Of a DNA stretch of 64,000 nt, positions 1 to 7,808 are shown piece after piece; the stretch's first letter is position 1, and every line of letters starts with the position of its first letter. The translations under genes and the position numbers were made by a program. Location of the stretch: NCBI RefSeq assembly GCF_029945685.1, contig NZ_JAQSDA010000020.1:124001-188000 (forward strand), given 5' to 3'. The DNA comes from Polaromonas sp. GTDB taxonomy: Bacteria > Pseudomonadota > Gammaproteobacteria > Burkholderiales > Burkholderiaceae_C. The notes under the pieces were generated by a model. The model was not told where the DNA came from, ran no database searches, and worked only from the letters and a program-made list of their open reading frames with translations.

Positions 1-182
1 GAAAAGTCATCAATGTCTCCTAGGTAATCACAATGAAACAAGCGTACAAGTTTTGTGCAGTGCAGCGATCAGGGAATGCCCCTAAGCAGCCCGGTTTCTA
101 TCGCCCATGCGACAGCGGTGCCGCCACAGCCGGACTGCCCGTTCTGCACTGCAGCAGTGCAGGTCGCAAGGCTGCCCTGACT
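1..182. other. Intergenic edge of window, no gene seen
   Basis: This stretch lies downstream of the minus-strand acyl-CoA ligase and runs to the window edge. It contains a perfect inverted repeat with arms CTGCACTG (144-151) and CAGTGCAG (155-162) around a 3-base loop. There is no T-run, so it is not a convincing terminator. A short plus-strand frame from an ATG at 33 has no recognisable protein character and runs into the ligase 3' end. Confidence 0.4.
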
Positions 183-1811
183 TCAGGACGAAGGCAGCTG
201 ATAGTCCTTTAGTTGTTCGCGCAAGCGGGTTTTCAACATCTTGCCTGTCGCCCCCAGAGGAATGGCGTCGACAAACACCACATCATCGGGAATCTGCCAT
301 TTGGCGGTCTTGCCTTCATAAAACTGAAGCAATTCCTCACGGCTGACTTCTGCGCCCGGCTTCTTGACCACTGCGATGATCGGGCGCTCGTCCCATTTGG
401 GATGCCGCACGCCAATGCAGGCCGCCATGGCCACGGCCGGATGCGCCACAGCGATGTTTTCGATGTCGATGGAGCTGATCCATTCGCCGCCGGACTTGAT
501 CACGTCCTTGCTGCGGTCGGTGATCTGCATGTAGCCGTCCGGGTCGATGGTGGCCACGTCGCCGGTCGGAAACCAGCCGTCCACCAGCGGGTCGCCGCCC
601 TCACCCTTGAAGTACTCGGCCACAATCCAGGGACCTTTGACATGCAGGTCGCCGAAGGCCTTGCCGTCCCAGACAATTTCCTTGCCTTCGGGATCCACGA
701 TCTTCATGTCCACTCCGTAGATGGCACGTCCCTGCTTGAGCCGGATCTTCATCTGCTCCTCCTTGGACATGCTCAGATGCTTGTTCTTCAGCGTGCACAG
801 GGTACCCAGCGGTGACATTTCGGTCATGCCCCAGGCGTGCAGCACCTCGACGCCGTAGTCCTCCTGGAAGGCGTGGATCATCGCCGGCGGACAGGCCGAG
901 CCGCCAATGACGGTGCGTTTGAGGGTCGAGAACTTCAGTCCGGCGGGCTTCATGTGGCCCAGCATCATCTGCCAGACGGTGGGCACGCCAGCAGCATAGG
1001 ACACTTTCTCGGCTTCGATCAATTCATAAATCGACTTCCCGTCCAGCGCCGGACCGGGAAACACCAGCTTGGCGCCGGTCAGGGCCGCCGAGTACGGGAT
1101 GCCCCAGGCGTTGACGTGGAACATCGGCACCACCGGCAGGATGGAGTCGCGCGCGCTCAGGCACATCACGTCGGGCAGCGCGGCGGCGTAGGCATGCAGG
1201 ATGGTCGAGCGGTGGCTGTACAGCGCCGCTTTCGGGTTGCCCGTGGTGCCGCTGGTGTAACACATGCTCGAGGCCGAGTTTTCGTCGAAGCTGGGCCACT
1301 TGTAATCGACCGAATGCGGTGCAATCCAGGCCTCGTAACTGCTCAGGTTGGGGATGCCGCTGTCGATGGGCAGCTTGTCTGCATCACACATCGCGATGTA
1401 ATGCTTGATGGTGGTGCACTTCGCATGGAAAGCCTGCACCAGCGGGAGGAAGGACATGTCAAAACACAACACCTGGTCTTCGGCATGGTTCGCGATCCAG
1501 GCCACCAGGTCGGGGTGCAGGCGCGGGTTCAGCGTGTGCAACACGCGGCCGGAGCCGCTGACGCCGAAATACAGCTCGAGGTGGCGGTAGCCGTTCCAGG
1601 CCAGCGTGGCGACCCGGTCGCTGAACTGCAGCTTGAGCGCATCCAGCGCGCCCGCCACCTGGCGCGAGCGGCGCGCCACGTCCCGGTAGGTGTAGCGATG
1701 AATGTCGCCTTCAACACGGCGCGAAACAATCTCTGCGTCGCCGTGATGGCGCTCCGCAAAATCGATCAGCGATGAAATCAGCAATGGCTGGTTCTGCATC
1801 AAACCCAACAT
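183..1811 (-). CDS. AlkK-like medium-chain acyl-CoA ligase
   Basis: AMP-forming acyl-CoA synthetase of 542 residues that would activate a fatty or related carboxylic acid with ATP and CoA in the cytoplasm. The phosphate-binding loop [12 protein letters not shown] starts near residue 185. The adenylate motif [10 protein letters not shown], the GWFPTGD motif and the hinge KSGGEWISS follow in order. The C-terminal catalytic lysine is in GATGKMLK (about residue 524). The KSGGEWISS form and the length resemble AlkK-type medium-chain ligases more than FadD. The frame is open upstream to 2003, but the ATG at 1811 has an AAAAGGAAA ribosome site and begins the conserved part. It is divergent from a Crp/Fnr-type regulator across about 330 bases, which may control it. 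Confidence 0.88.
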   Translation of the reverse strand: MLGLMQNQPLLISSLIDFAERHHGDAEIVSRRVEGDIHRYTYRDVARRSRQVAGALDALKLQFSDRVATLAWNGYRHLELYFGVSGSGRVLHTLNPRLHPDLVAWIANHAEDQVLCFDMSFLPLVQAFHAKCTTIKHYIAMCDADKLPIDSGIPNLSSYEAWIAPHSVDYKWPSFDENSASSMCYTSGTTGNPKAALYSHRSTILHAYAAALPDVMCLSARDSILPVVPMFHVNAWGIPYSAALTGAKLVFPGPALDGKSIYELIEAEKVSYAAGVPTVWQMMLGHMKPAGLKFSTLKRTVIGGSACPPAMIHAFQEDYGVEVLHAWGMTEMSPLGTLCTLKNKHLSMSKEEQMKIRLKQGRAIYGVDMKIVDPEGKEIVWDGKAFGDLHVKGPWIVAEYFKGEGGDPLVDGWFPTGDVATIDPDGYMQITDRSKDVIKSGGEWISSIDIENIAVAHPAVAMAACIGVRHPKWDERPIIAVVKKPGAEVSREELLQFYEGKTAKWQIPDDVVFVDAIPLGATGKMLKTRLREQLKDYQLPSS

Positions 1812-2139
1812 GTTTTGTTTCCTTTTCTTGTCCGCAAAAAATCCGTGCCGTCTGGCCGCTTGGTAACCGCATGGTAACGCCCGAGCCGCAGGTTCCCGGC
1901 TCACCAACGACTCAATCAGCACCTTGGCGACAGCGCGGGAACGGTGTCCTTGTTTTTCCTGACGTGCATCTGGGCCGGATGGGCGCCCCCAACACAACAC
2001 CATGCCGCACTATGCACTGCTGTGGCCGGAGCCAGCAAGAGATGTCGCTGCTCCGACAGTTCGTAGGTACAAACCCCATGACGCTCGGGCATCCCCATCA
2101 CGGCCATGCGCTGGCCCCCGCTGCGTAGACAATCGCTTC
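1812..2139. promoter_or_regulatory. Divergent promoter region, ligase and Crp/Fnr regulator
   Basis: A 328-base non-coding stretch separates two divergent genes and should hold both promoters. A direct repeat TGGTAAC occurs at 1861-1867 and 1872-1878, spaced 11 bases and so on one helix face, as expected for an activator site. No canonical Crp or Fnr palindrome is obvious. No small gene can be supported. Confidence 0.35.
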
Positions 2140-2850
2140 ATGTCACTTGACGAAGCCGCTTTCCCGCACCACCGTTTTCTGCGCGGCCAGCCATGGTTTT
2201 CCGCCTTGTCCGCCGATACCCAGACCCGCCTGCTGGAGCGCACCCTCACGCTGTCGGGCCGCAAGGGCGAGGTCTTGCTGGCGGCGGGTTCGCCGGTCAA
2301 GGGCTGGTATGCAGTGTTGTCGGGCCTCGTCAAGCTGCAAAGCACCTCGTGCACAGGTCGTGTTTCGGCTTTTCTGGGGGTCCCGGACGGCGAATGGTTT
2401 GGCGAAGGCTCGGCCCTGAAAACCGAGCCGCGCCGCTATGACGTGATTGCCCTGCGCGACACCCTGCTGCTGTGCCTGCCACGCGCCCAGTTTGATGAAC
2501 TGCTGGCCCACAGCCTGCCTTTCAACCACTTTCTGGTCGCGCACCTGAACCGGCGCCTGGGCCAGGCCATGACCATCATCGAGGCGGAACGCCTGCGCTC
2601 CCCGGAGCAGCGCGTGGCCCTGTACCTGAGCCGCGTGTTCTGGCAAGGCCGGCGCCGGCTGGTGCTGTCGCAGGAAGAACTCGGCCATCTGGCCGGTTTG
2701 TCGCGGCAGACAGTCAACCGGGCCCTCAAGGCGCTGGAACTGGAGGGCCTGGTGTCTCTGGAGTTTGGACGCGTCGCCATGCTTGACGAACAGGCACTGG
2801 CCGCCTATGCCGTCCGACCCGAGACGACGGCGGCTGGCGTCCGGATCTGA
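2140..2850 (+). CDS. Crp/Fnr-family transcriptional regulator
   Basis: A 236-residue regulator. Residues 10-125 form a cyclic-nucleotide-binding-like beta-roll (GEVLLAAGSPVKGWYAVLSG, GEWFGEGS), followed by the dimer helix and a winged helix at about 150-215 (LSQEELGHLAGLSRQTVNRA). The N-terminus has no cluster of cysteines, so an Fe-S oxygen sensor of the Fnr type is unlikely. The phosphate-binding arginine pattern of true Crp is not evident, so the ligand is unknown. The ATG at 2140 starts the conserved region, and an upstream in-frame ATG at 2002 would add a low-quality extension. Position suggests control of the divergent acyl-CoA ligase or the downstream phaB-like gene. Confidence 0.85.
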   Translation: MSLDEAAFPHHRFLRGQPWFSALSADTQTRLLERTLTLSGRKGEVLLAAGSPVKGWYAVLSGLVKLQSTSCTGRVSAFLGVPDGEWFGEGSALKTEPRRYDVIALRDTLLLCLPRAQFDELLAHSLPFNHFLVAHLNRRLGQAMTIIEAERLRSPEQRVALYLSRVFWQGRRRLVLSQEELGHLAGLSRQTVNRALKALELEGLVSLEFGRVAMLDEQALAAYAVRPETTAAGVRI

Positions 2851-3411
2851 GCGCCAACTTGCCTTGTCCTTGCGGGCAGGTCCATTCGCAGGGCTCCAGC
2901 ATCTGGACGGCAAGGTGACCTCGATTATTTCCAGAGCAACATCGACAGATTGCCCCATCCCGACCGATCCGCTGTTTACCTGGTCGGCGCAGCTTCCTGA
3001 CCTGCCTGTCGACGCGCGGCTTCCACAGCCTTGTCTGCGGCATCCCTGGGGGCGCGAGAGGCTTCTCGGCTGGCTTCTTCGGCTTTATGCAGGGCGTCGC
3101 GAGCCGCCTGGACCGCCTTGATGCAGCGCAAGAGGTGCCTCCACGCGGCCGGCCCGTCCACGACAGCCTTGCCTGGATCAGGAAAAAACCGACACACCAG
3201 CCCCGACACACCAGCCCCTTCACTTGATCCATCTCAACGCTAGGCAACCCGGCCCTTTCTACAGTGGCATGCAAGGGTGCGAACCCTGTGTGAGGCATAC
3301 AACCGCAGCAAAGGAAACGATGGCAACAAGCAACAAACACCCCGACCACCGACACCATGCTCACGGCGGACGCTGTGCTGGCGCTGGCAAACCTCGCCCG
3401 TCAGGCCTGAG
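2851..3411. other. Spacer before phaB with possible leader and small ORFs
   Basis: These 561 bases lie between the regulator and the PhaB-type reductase. They contain a possible 51-codon minus-strand ORF (2976-3131) and two short plus-strand ORFs that end at the reductase start (3320-3415 and 3357-3410). No terminator with a T-run is evident after the regulator, so read-through towards phaB is possible. Confidence 0.4.
2976..3131 (-). CDS. Possible small helical protein, TTG start
   Basis: A 51-residue minus-strand frame preceded by GGAGG at a 6-base spacing from a TTG codon. The predicted peptide is almost entirely Ala, Arg, Glu and Lys (for example KAEEASREASRAPRDAADKA), so it would form one long amphipathic helix, loosely reminiscent of phasin-like or coiled-coil segments. 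The same frame is open further upstream to an ATG at 3209. Alanine-rich frames also arise by chance in GC-rich DNA, so this is only a candidate. Its position beside a PHA-type reductase is suggestive but not evidence. Confidence 0.22.
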   Translation of the reverse strand: MRCIKAVQAARDALHKAEEASREASRAPRDAADKAVEAARRQAGQEAAPTR

Positions 3412-3415
3412 ATGA
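3320..3415 (+). CDS. Possible 31-residue leader ORF coupled to phaB
   Basis: A short frame begins at an ATG 4 bases after AAGGA and ends with a TGA at 3413-3415 that overlaps the ATG of the reductase (ATGA). The product (MATSNKHPDHRHHAHGG...) is His-rich and not recognised. A second short frame in another phase (ATG 3357, TGA 3408-3410) ends one base before the reductase start. Two nested ORFs stopping exactly at the start suggest translational coupling, but chance is possible. Confidence 0.28.
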   Translation: MATSNKHPDHRHHAHGGRCAGAGKPRPSGLR

Positions 3416-4131
3416 GGGTCGCACTGGTCACCGGCGGCACCGCCGGCATTGGAGCAGCCACGGCGCAAGCGCTGCTCGCTGCGGGTTACCGCGTGGCCGT
3501 CAACTACGCAGGCAACCAGCCCGCGGCCGGGGCGTTCACGGCCCGCACCGGCATTGCGGCCTTTGCCTGGAACGTGGCCGACGCTGACGCCTGCACCGCG
3601 GGTGTCGCGCAGGTCGAGGCCGCGCTCGGGCCGATCGAGGTTCTCGTCAACAACGCCGGCATCACGCGCGACGCGATGCTGCACAAAATGAGCGCCCAGC
3701 AATGGCGCGAGGTGATCGATGTGAACCTGGGCGGCTGTTTCAACATGTGCCGCGCAGTGATCGAAGGCATGCGCGAACGCCGTTTTGGCCGGTTGATCAA
3801 CCTGAGTTCGGTCAACGGGCTGTCCGGCCAGGCCGGTCAGACCAACTATGCCGCGAGCAAGGCCGGGCTGATCGGTTTCACGAAGTCGCTGGCGCTCGAA
3901 AGCGCTTCCCGCAACATCACGGTCAATGTCATTGCCCCGGGCTACACCGACACGGCCATGGTCAGCGCCGTGCGGCCCGAGGTGATGGAGCAGATCCTGA
4001 AAACCGTGCCGGTCGGCCGCCTGGCGACACCAGCGGAAATCGCCCGCGCCGTCGTTTTCCTCGCCGCCGATGACGCCGGCTTCATCACCGGCATCACGCT
4101 GTCGGTCAACGGCGGCAAATACCTGGACTGA
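3412..4131 (+). CDS. phaB: Acetoacetyl-CoA reductase, PhaB/FabG-type SDR
   Basis: A 239-residue classical short-chain dehydrogenase. It has the cofactor motif TGGTAGIGAA near the N-terminus, NNAG at about residue 80, the catalytic Ser in NLSSVNG and the YxxxK motif in NYAASKAG. The GQAGQTNYAASKAG stretch and the C-terminal GITLSVNGGKYLD resemble acetoacetyl-CoA reductases that make 3-hydroxybutyryl-CoA for polyhydroxyalkanoate, but FabG-type 3-oxoacyl-ACP reductase is hard to exclude without a phaC neighbour. The ATG at 3412 is chosen because the Rossmann fold begins at once (MRVALVTGG). The frame continues upstream to 3277 without SDR homology. It overlaps a short upstream ORF by ATGA. Confidence 0.8.
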   Translation: MRVALVTGGTAGIGAATAQALLAAGYRVAVNYAGNQPAAGAFTARTGIAAFAWNVADADACTAGVAQVEAALGPIEVLVNNAGITRDAMLHKMSAQQWREVIDVNLGGCFNMCRAVIEGMRERRFGRLINLSSVNGLSGQAGQTNYAASKAGLIGFTKSLALESASRNITVNVIAPGYTDTAMVSAVRPEVMEQILKTVPVGRLATPAEIARAVVFLAADDAGFITGITLSVNGGKYLD

Positions 4132-4221
4132 GAAAAATTACCGCTGGTTGCATCTTTTGACGCCCGAACAGGGGTTTTGCGCTGACTTGCCACTTTAACT
4201 TTCTCCTTCGCGCCCAAACCA

Positions 4222-4230
4222 TGTAGGACG
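4222..4230 (+). promoter_or_regulatory. TGTAGGACG motif, copy 1
   Basis: This is one of several near-identical TGTAGGAC motifs found only in spacers of the 4-13 kb region. This copy lies about 50 bases upstream of the secreted-protein gene at 4279. It could be a promoter element or an operator; the function is not known. Confidence 0.3.
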
Positions 4231-4278
4231 GAAGAGCAAGCCGCCAAATACTGTCCCTGCGGAAGGCAAACTGTCACG

Positions 4279-5187
4279 ATGATTCAAGCACGCAAGAAAT
4301 CTTTTTCCTGGCAAGCCGCCGCAGCCCTGATCGCCGCCACGGCTTTTGCCGGAAGCGCCATGGCTGGTTCGAGCGACTCGGGCGCTGCGGCGCTCCAGGC
4401 CAGATACACTGCCCTCGCCCCCCAGCTGGCAAGCAACGAATTTCAGAGACCGCTGGTCATTGAATCCACCGAAGCCGCCCATGCCGTGAGCGGCAACGCC
4501 TACGCGGTCATCAACTACCCGTTTTCAGCCGTGACCACGGCTTTCAAAAACCCCGACAACTGGTGCGACGTACTGATGCTGCACCTCAACACCAAGTTCT
4601 GCCGCACCACTGGCGGCAACGGCAGCCCGTCGGGGCTGGAAGTCAGCATCGGAAAGAAGGTGCCGCAGGAGGTCAAGGACGCTTACACCCTGGCCTTTGA
4701 CTTCAAGCTGGACAGTGCCACGCCGGACTACATGGCGGTACAGATCAACGCAGACAAGGGCCCGCTGGGGACCAACAACTACCGCATCAACCTGCGGGTG
4801 GTGCCGCTTGCGGCCGGCAAGTCCTTCATGCACCTGCAGTATTCCTATGGTTACGGCATCGCGGGACGCATGGCCATGCAGGGTTACCTGGCCACGGTCG
4901 GCAGCGGAAAAACGGGCTTCACGCGGATGGACAACCCGGCCGGTGGTGAAAAAACCTATGTGGACGGCATGCGTGGCGCGGTGGAGCGCAACACCATGCG
5001 TTACTACCTGGCCATTGACGCGTACATGGCATCGCTGTCAGCGCCACCTGCCGATCAACTTGAAAAGCGCCTTCAGCAATGGTTTGACGCCACGGAACGT
5101 TATCCTCGCCAACTGCATGAGATCGATCGCACGGCCTACCTCACCATGAAGCGCAGCGAACTGCGGCGCCAGCAGGCGGCTGAATAA
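4279..5187 (+). CDS. Secreted protein of unknown function
   Basis: A 302-residue protein with a clear Sec signal peptide: basic start (MIQARKK), hydrophobic core and a likely cleavage after SAMA near residue 29. The mature part has two cysteines 12 residues apart (NWCDVLM...TKFCR), which could form a periplasmic disulfide, and an aromatic-rich C-terminal half. I do not recognise the family. The general pattern (AYAVINYPFSAV...) is compatible with a START/SRPBCC-like fold, but this is a guess. A GGAAGG lies 14 bases before the ATG. It stands alone on the plus strand, downstream of phaB. Confidence 0.75.
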   Translation: MIQARKKSFSWQAAAALIAATAFAGSAMAGSSDSGAAALQARYTALAPQLASNEFQRPLVIESTEAAHAVSGNAYAVINYPFSAVTTAFKNPDNWCDVLMLHLNTKFCRTTGGNGSPSGLEVSIGKKVPQEVKDAYTLAFDFKLDSATPDYMAVQINADKGPLGTNNYRINLRVVPLAAGKSFMHLQYSYGYGIAGRMAMQGYLATVGSGKTGFTRMDNPAGGEKTYVDGMRGAVERNTMRYYLAIDAYMASLSAPPADQLEKRLQQWFDATERYPRQLHEIDRTAYLTMKRSELRRQQAAE

Positions 5188-5304
5188 CGCCGCCCTGGCG
5201 GGCGACGTCCGGGGCGGAAAGTCGTCCGCACCCGGTTGCTTGGGCAACAGCGGCTGGGCAGGTTCTGGCGCCAGCAGGCGTGGCGCCCTCCCCTTCGCCT
5301 TGGT

Positions 5305-5598
5305 TTACTTGCGCAGCAACTGGCGCGCAGCGGCCATGTCGCGGTCGTATACCGCCTTGGCCTCACGGCGGCATGCGGTGCGTTCTGCAGCCGCCATCTT
5401 TGCGCAGTCTTCCAGGTAAAGCTTGTAGCCGCCGCCTGCCTCATTGATGGCCGTGCGGTATTTCTGCTGCGGCGTGCTGTCGGCGACAGCGCCACGTTCG
5501 AGCAGGCGTTCCTCCATGGCCACAGGTTGCGCCAGTACGGCGGAACCGCTGGCGAGCAGCAGTGATGAAATAAGAAAAGTGGAAAATTTTCTGCTCAT
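5305..5598 (-). CDS. Small secreted protein, unknown
   Basis: A 97-residue protein with a signal peptide (MSRKFSTFLISSLLLASGSAVLAQ, cleavage after VLA). The mature domain is helical and contains two cysteines (LEDCAKM and TACRREA). It ends in CRREAKAVYDRDMAAARQLL, a pattern I have seen in short Burkholderiales periplasmic hypotheticals, whose function is unknown. An AAGGAT precedes the ATG at a good spacing. It is followed on the same strand by no close gene and may be monocistronic. Confidence 0.65.
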   Translation of the reverse strand: MSRKFSTFLISSLLLASGSAVLAQPVAMEERLLERGAVADSTPQQKYRTAINEAGGGYKLYLEDCAKMAAAERTACRREAKAVYDRDMAAARQLLRK

Positions 5599-5646
5599 GG
5601 TGGCATCCTTGAATCAAGTGGTTGGCGAAGTGGCTGGGCTGGCGTT

Positions 5647-5853
5647 TTATTTCCGGCCCGAACTGTTGGGCGTGTGCTGGTGATCCAGCGGCGGTTTGTC
5701 GGGCATGTGGGTCGAGTCGACCCGCGCTTTCACGCTGGCGGGACTGTTGGCCGCTTTTTCGGACAGGGCCTGCTGGCTGCCACTGTCGGGCTGAGGCCCC
5801 TTGGGCATGTTGTGCGCCGGCGTATGGCCGGGGGGTGCGGGATGGTCGCTCAT
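5647..5853 (-). CDS. Small hydrophilic protein, probably disordered
   Basis: A 68-residue product rich in Pro, His, Ser, Asp and Lys (MSDHPAPPGHTPAHNMPKGP...). It has no hydrophobic segment and no recognised domain, and is likely intrinsically disordered and cytoplasmic. The start is set by AGGAGA seven bases before the ATG at 5853; an upstream in-frame ATG at 5898 lacks a site. Short disordered proteins of this type often belong to general stress regulons, which fits the surrounding genes, but this is inference. Confidence 0.5.
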   Translation of the reverse strand: MSDHPAPPGHTPAHNMPKGPQPDSGSQQALSEKAANSPASVKARVDSTHMPDKPPLDHQHTPNSSGRK

Positions 5854-5957
5854 GGCTGCTCTCCTGGGTTGCCCGCCGGCTGGCAGCGGTGTTGACATTG
5901 CCAGATCAGGCTAGCGCGAGATGAGGCGAGCGCCCGTCAGCGCCCGGGGTCCCTGCC

Positions 5958-5966
5958 TGTAGGACG
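5958..5966 (+). promoter_or_regulatory. TGTAGGACG motif, copy 2
   Basis: Second copy of the recurrent motif. It lies in the 208-base spacer between the small hydrophilic protein gene and the CHRD gene, both on the minus strand. The motif is in the same plus orientation as the other copies. Confidence 0.3.
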
Positions 5967-6061
5967 GGTGGTCGGATCTGCCTGGAACCGCCAAAAGGCA
6001 GCGGGAGCCCTGCCCGCCAGGCTCCAGGCGGGGCGCCGCCTGACCTTCCAGACTCAGTCGC

Positions 6062-6520
6062 TCAGGGTCGGGCGGTCAATTGCCCGCGAATTTCACCACC
6101 GGGGAATTTGGCGGTGTGGATGTTGGCATACCATTTGCCCGCCATCAGGTCGGCCACCTGCGCCGGGGTCAGCGTGGCCTGGCCGGACATCGGACTGGTG
6201 ATGGGGCCGGTGAAAGGCAGTGCCACACCTGCATTGGCACCGACGGGGGCCGGACCATGAAAGTGGCCAGCGGTCGCAGGGCCACTCAGGTCAGCGTAGC
6301 TCAGTTGCCAGCGCAGCAGGTTGGTGTCCTTGTTCAGCACGGCATCGACCTGGCCACTGGCGCCGGAGGCGACTGGCGGCACCTCGTTGGCGCCACGCAT
6401 TTGCGTTGTGAAGGCCATCAGGTTGGACTGCGACGGCATCATGCTGCAACCGGAAACCAGGGCCACTGCGGCTGCAGCCGCCAGGGTGGAACGAACGACG
6501 TGGCGGCGGGAAATCATCAT
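6062..6520 (-). CDS. CHRD-domain lipoprotein
   Basis: A 152-residue protein with an N-terminal lipoprotein signal: RR-containing start, alanine-rich core and lipobox LVSGC with Cys near residue 25. The rest is a CHRD-type domain, first described in chordin, visible as MRGANEVPPVASGASG, GPATAGHFHGPAPVGANAGV and WYANIHTAKFPGGEIRGQL. Bacterial CHRD proteins are exported beta-sheet proteins of unclear function. GGAGA lies just before the double ATG; the first ATG is used here. It is divergent from the Ku-LigD operon. Confidence 0.85.
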   Translation of the reverse strand: MMISRRHVVRSTLAAAAAVALVSGCSMMPSQSNLMAFTTQMRGANEVPPVASGASGQVDAVLNKDTNLLRWQLSYADLSGPATAGHFHGPAPVGANAGVALPFTGPITSPMSGQATLTPAQVADLMAGKWYANIHTAKFPGGEIRGQLTARP

Positions 6521-6577
6521 GGTTGTCTCCAGTGGAAGGGCAAAAGATCCATCTTAGGACCGCGCGGCATGGCGCCT

Positions 6578-6586
6578 TGTAGGACG
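6578..6586 (+). promoter_or_regulatory. TGTAGGACG motif, copy 3
   Basis: Third copy, preceded by the related TTAGGACCG at 6554-6562, a 24-base spacing. It lies 58 bases upstream of the CHRD start on the minus strand and about 290 bases upstream of ku. Confidence 0.3.
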
Positions 6587-6656
6587 CCGGCTTGATCCAA
6601 AACGGCCGGCAATCGTCCCGACGCGCAGCCTTTTCCTCAGAACGATGGATAAAACA

Positions 6657-6706
6657 GGCTCCCAGCCCAATGGACGCGGGCGGCAGCAGCTATCTATTTG
6701 ATAGCG
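6657..6706 (+). repeat. Dispersed repeat family 1, copy A
   Basis: This matches the family pattern: a CAGCCC...GGACG first arm, then GGGCGGCAGCAGCTAT and a second hairpin formed by GCTATC and GATAGC. It is intergenic, between the CHRD gene and ku. Confidence 0.6.
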
Positions 6707-6868
6707 ACTCAGGGGGCACCACCAGCCGAAGCCGGCCCGCGCCGCCGTCCTACGGCAGCAACGGACAGCTGCCGACAGCACCCGGCAACCCCCGCGAACT
6801 AAGGTCAGACACTGGTACCCGCGTACAGGTACAGGAGAGTTTTACATGGCAGACAGGAGGCGATAGGC

Positions 6869-7786
6869 ATGGCTTCAAGAGCGTTGTGGAAAGGAGCCAT
6901 CAGTTTTGGCCTGGTGCACATTCCGGTGTCACTGCATTCAGCGACCGCCGAGAGCGGCGTCGACTTCGACTGGCTGGACAAACGCAGCATGGACCCGGTG
7001 GGTTACAAACGCATCAACAAGAAAACCGGCAAGGAAATCACGAAGGAAAACATCGTCCGCGGCGTGCAGTACGAGGACGGTCAGTACGTGGTGCTGAGCG
7101 ACGATGAGATCACGGCCGCCTTTCCCAGAACCACCCAGACAATAGAAATCGAGAGTTTTGTCGCCAACACCGACATTCCTTTTGTCTACCTGGAACGGCC
7201 CTACTACATTGCGCCCATCAACAAGGGCAAAAAGGTTTACGCGCTGCTGCGCGACACCTTGCTCAAGACTGAAAGGGTGGGCATTGCGCGCGTGGTGATA
7301 CAGACCAAGCAGCACCTGGCCGTGCTGGTGCCCTCCGGTCCCGGGCTGGTCTTGAACCTGCTGCGCTGGGGCACCGGCATCCGCAGCTGGGACGAACTGG
7401 ACCTTCCTCCCGAGGGCGCCAAGGCTGCCGGCCTGTCCGAGAAGGAGTTGTCCATGGCCCGGCAGCTGGTCGACGACATGACCGACACCTGGAAGCCGGA
7501 GCAGTTCAAGGACTCGTTCACCGATGCCATCATGGCCCTGGTCCAGCAGAAGGTGAAGCAGGGCAAGGTGGAAAGCGTCGAGCAGCCGGAAGCGGCCGCT
7601 GAGTCATCCGGCGGCGCGGGCGCAAAAATCATCGACCTGACCGAGCTGCTGCAACGCAGCCTGCGCCACAAAAACGGGGCGGCCGGCAAGCCCACCGCCA
7701 AAACACCGGCCAAGCCCACCGGGAGCACATCGGCCCGCAAGCCGGCCGCCAAAACCGGGGCCGCGAGGCGGCGCCGCGCCGCCTGA
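6869..7786 (+). CDS. ku: Ku protein, non-homologous end joining
   Basis: A 305-residue bacterial Ku homodimer subunit that binds DNA double-strand ends and recruits LigD. The hallmark start MASRALWKGAISFGLVHIPV and the core (SVDF-like region, YEDGQYVVLSDDE, FVYLERPYYIAP, VIQTKQHLAVLVP, ELDLPPEGA, SMARQLVDDM) span residues 1-230. The C-terminal tail (about 250-305) is rich in Lys, Ala, Pro and Thr and is probably a flexible DNA-binding extension. AGGAGG precedes the ATG. LigD begins 22 bases downstream, so the two form an operon. Confidence 0.96.
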   Translation: MASRALWKGAISFGLVHIPVSLHSATAESGVDFDWLDKRSMDPVGYKRINKKTGKEITKENIVRGVQYEDGQYVVLSDDEITAAFPRTTQTIEIESFVANTDIPFVYLERPYYIAPINKGKKVYALLRDTLLKTERVGIARVVIQTKQHLAVLVPSGPGLVLNLLRWGTGIRSWDELDLPPEGAKAAGLSEKELSMARQLVDDMTDTWKPEQFKDSFTDAIMALVQQKVKQGKVESVEQPEAAAESSGGAGAKIIDLTELLQRSLRHKNGAAGKPTAKTPAKPTGSTSARKPAAKTGAARRRRAA

Positions 7787-7808
7787 AGACGAAGACGGCC
7801 GCGCACCC

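Larger units (their letters stand above)
6521..6868. promoter_or_regulatory. Divergent spacer between CHRD gene and ku
   Basis: These 348 bases should carry both promoters. They hold a TTAGGACCG/TGTAGGACG pair at 6554-6562 and 6578-6586, and one copy of the dispersed GCTAT/ATAGC repeat at 6657-6706. I see no gene. AGGAGG at 6856-6861 is the ku ribosome site. Confidence 0.45.

Noticed and set aside
33..209. A short plus-strand ORF at the left edge
   Set aside because: It has no ribosome site or recognisable composition and overlaps the 3' end of the ligase gene.
837..1775. A 312-codon plus-strand frame over the AlkK-like ligase
   Set aside because: It is a shadow of the ligase, with composition rich in Gly, His and Gln as usual for antisense frames here.
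6290..6310. A GTAGCTCAG-like string that recalls the tRNA D-arm
   Set aside because: It lies inside the CHRD gene, with no acceptor stem, anticodon arm or T-loop around it.
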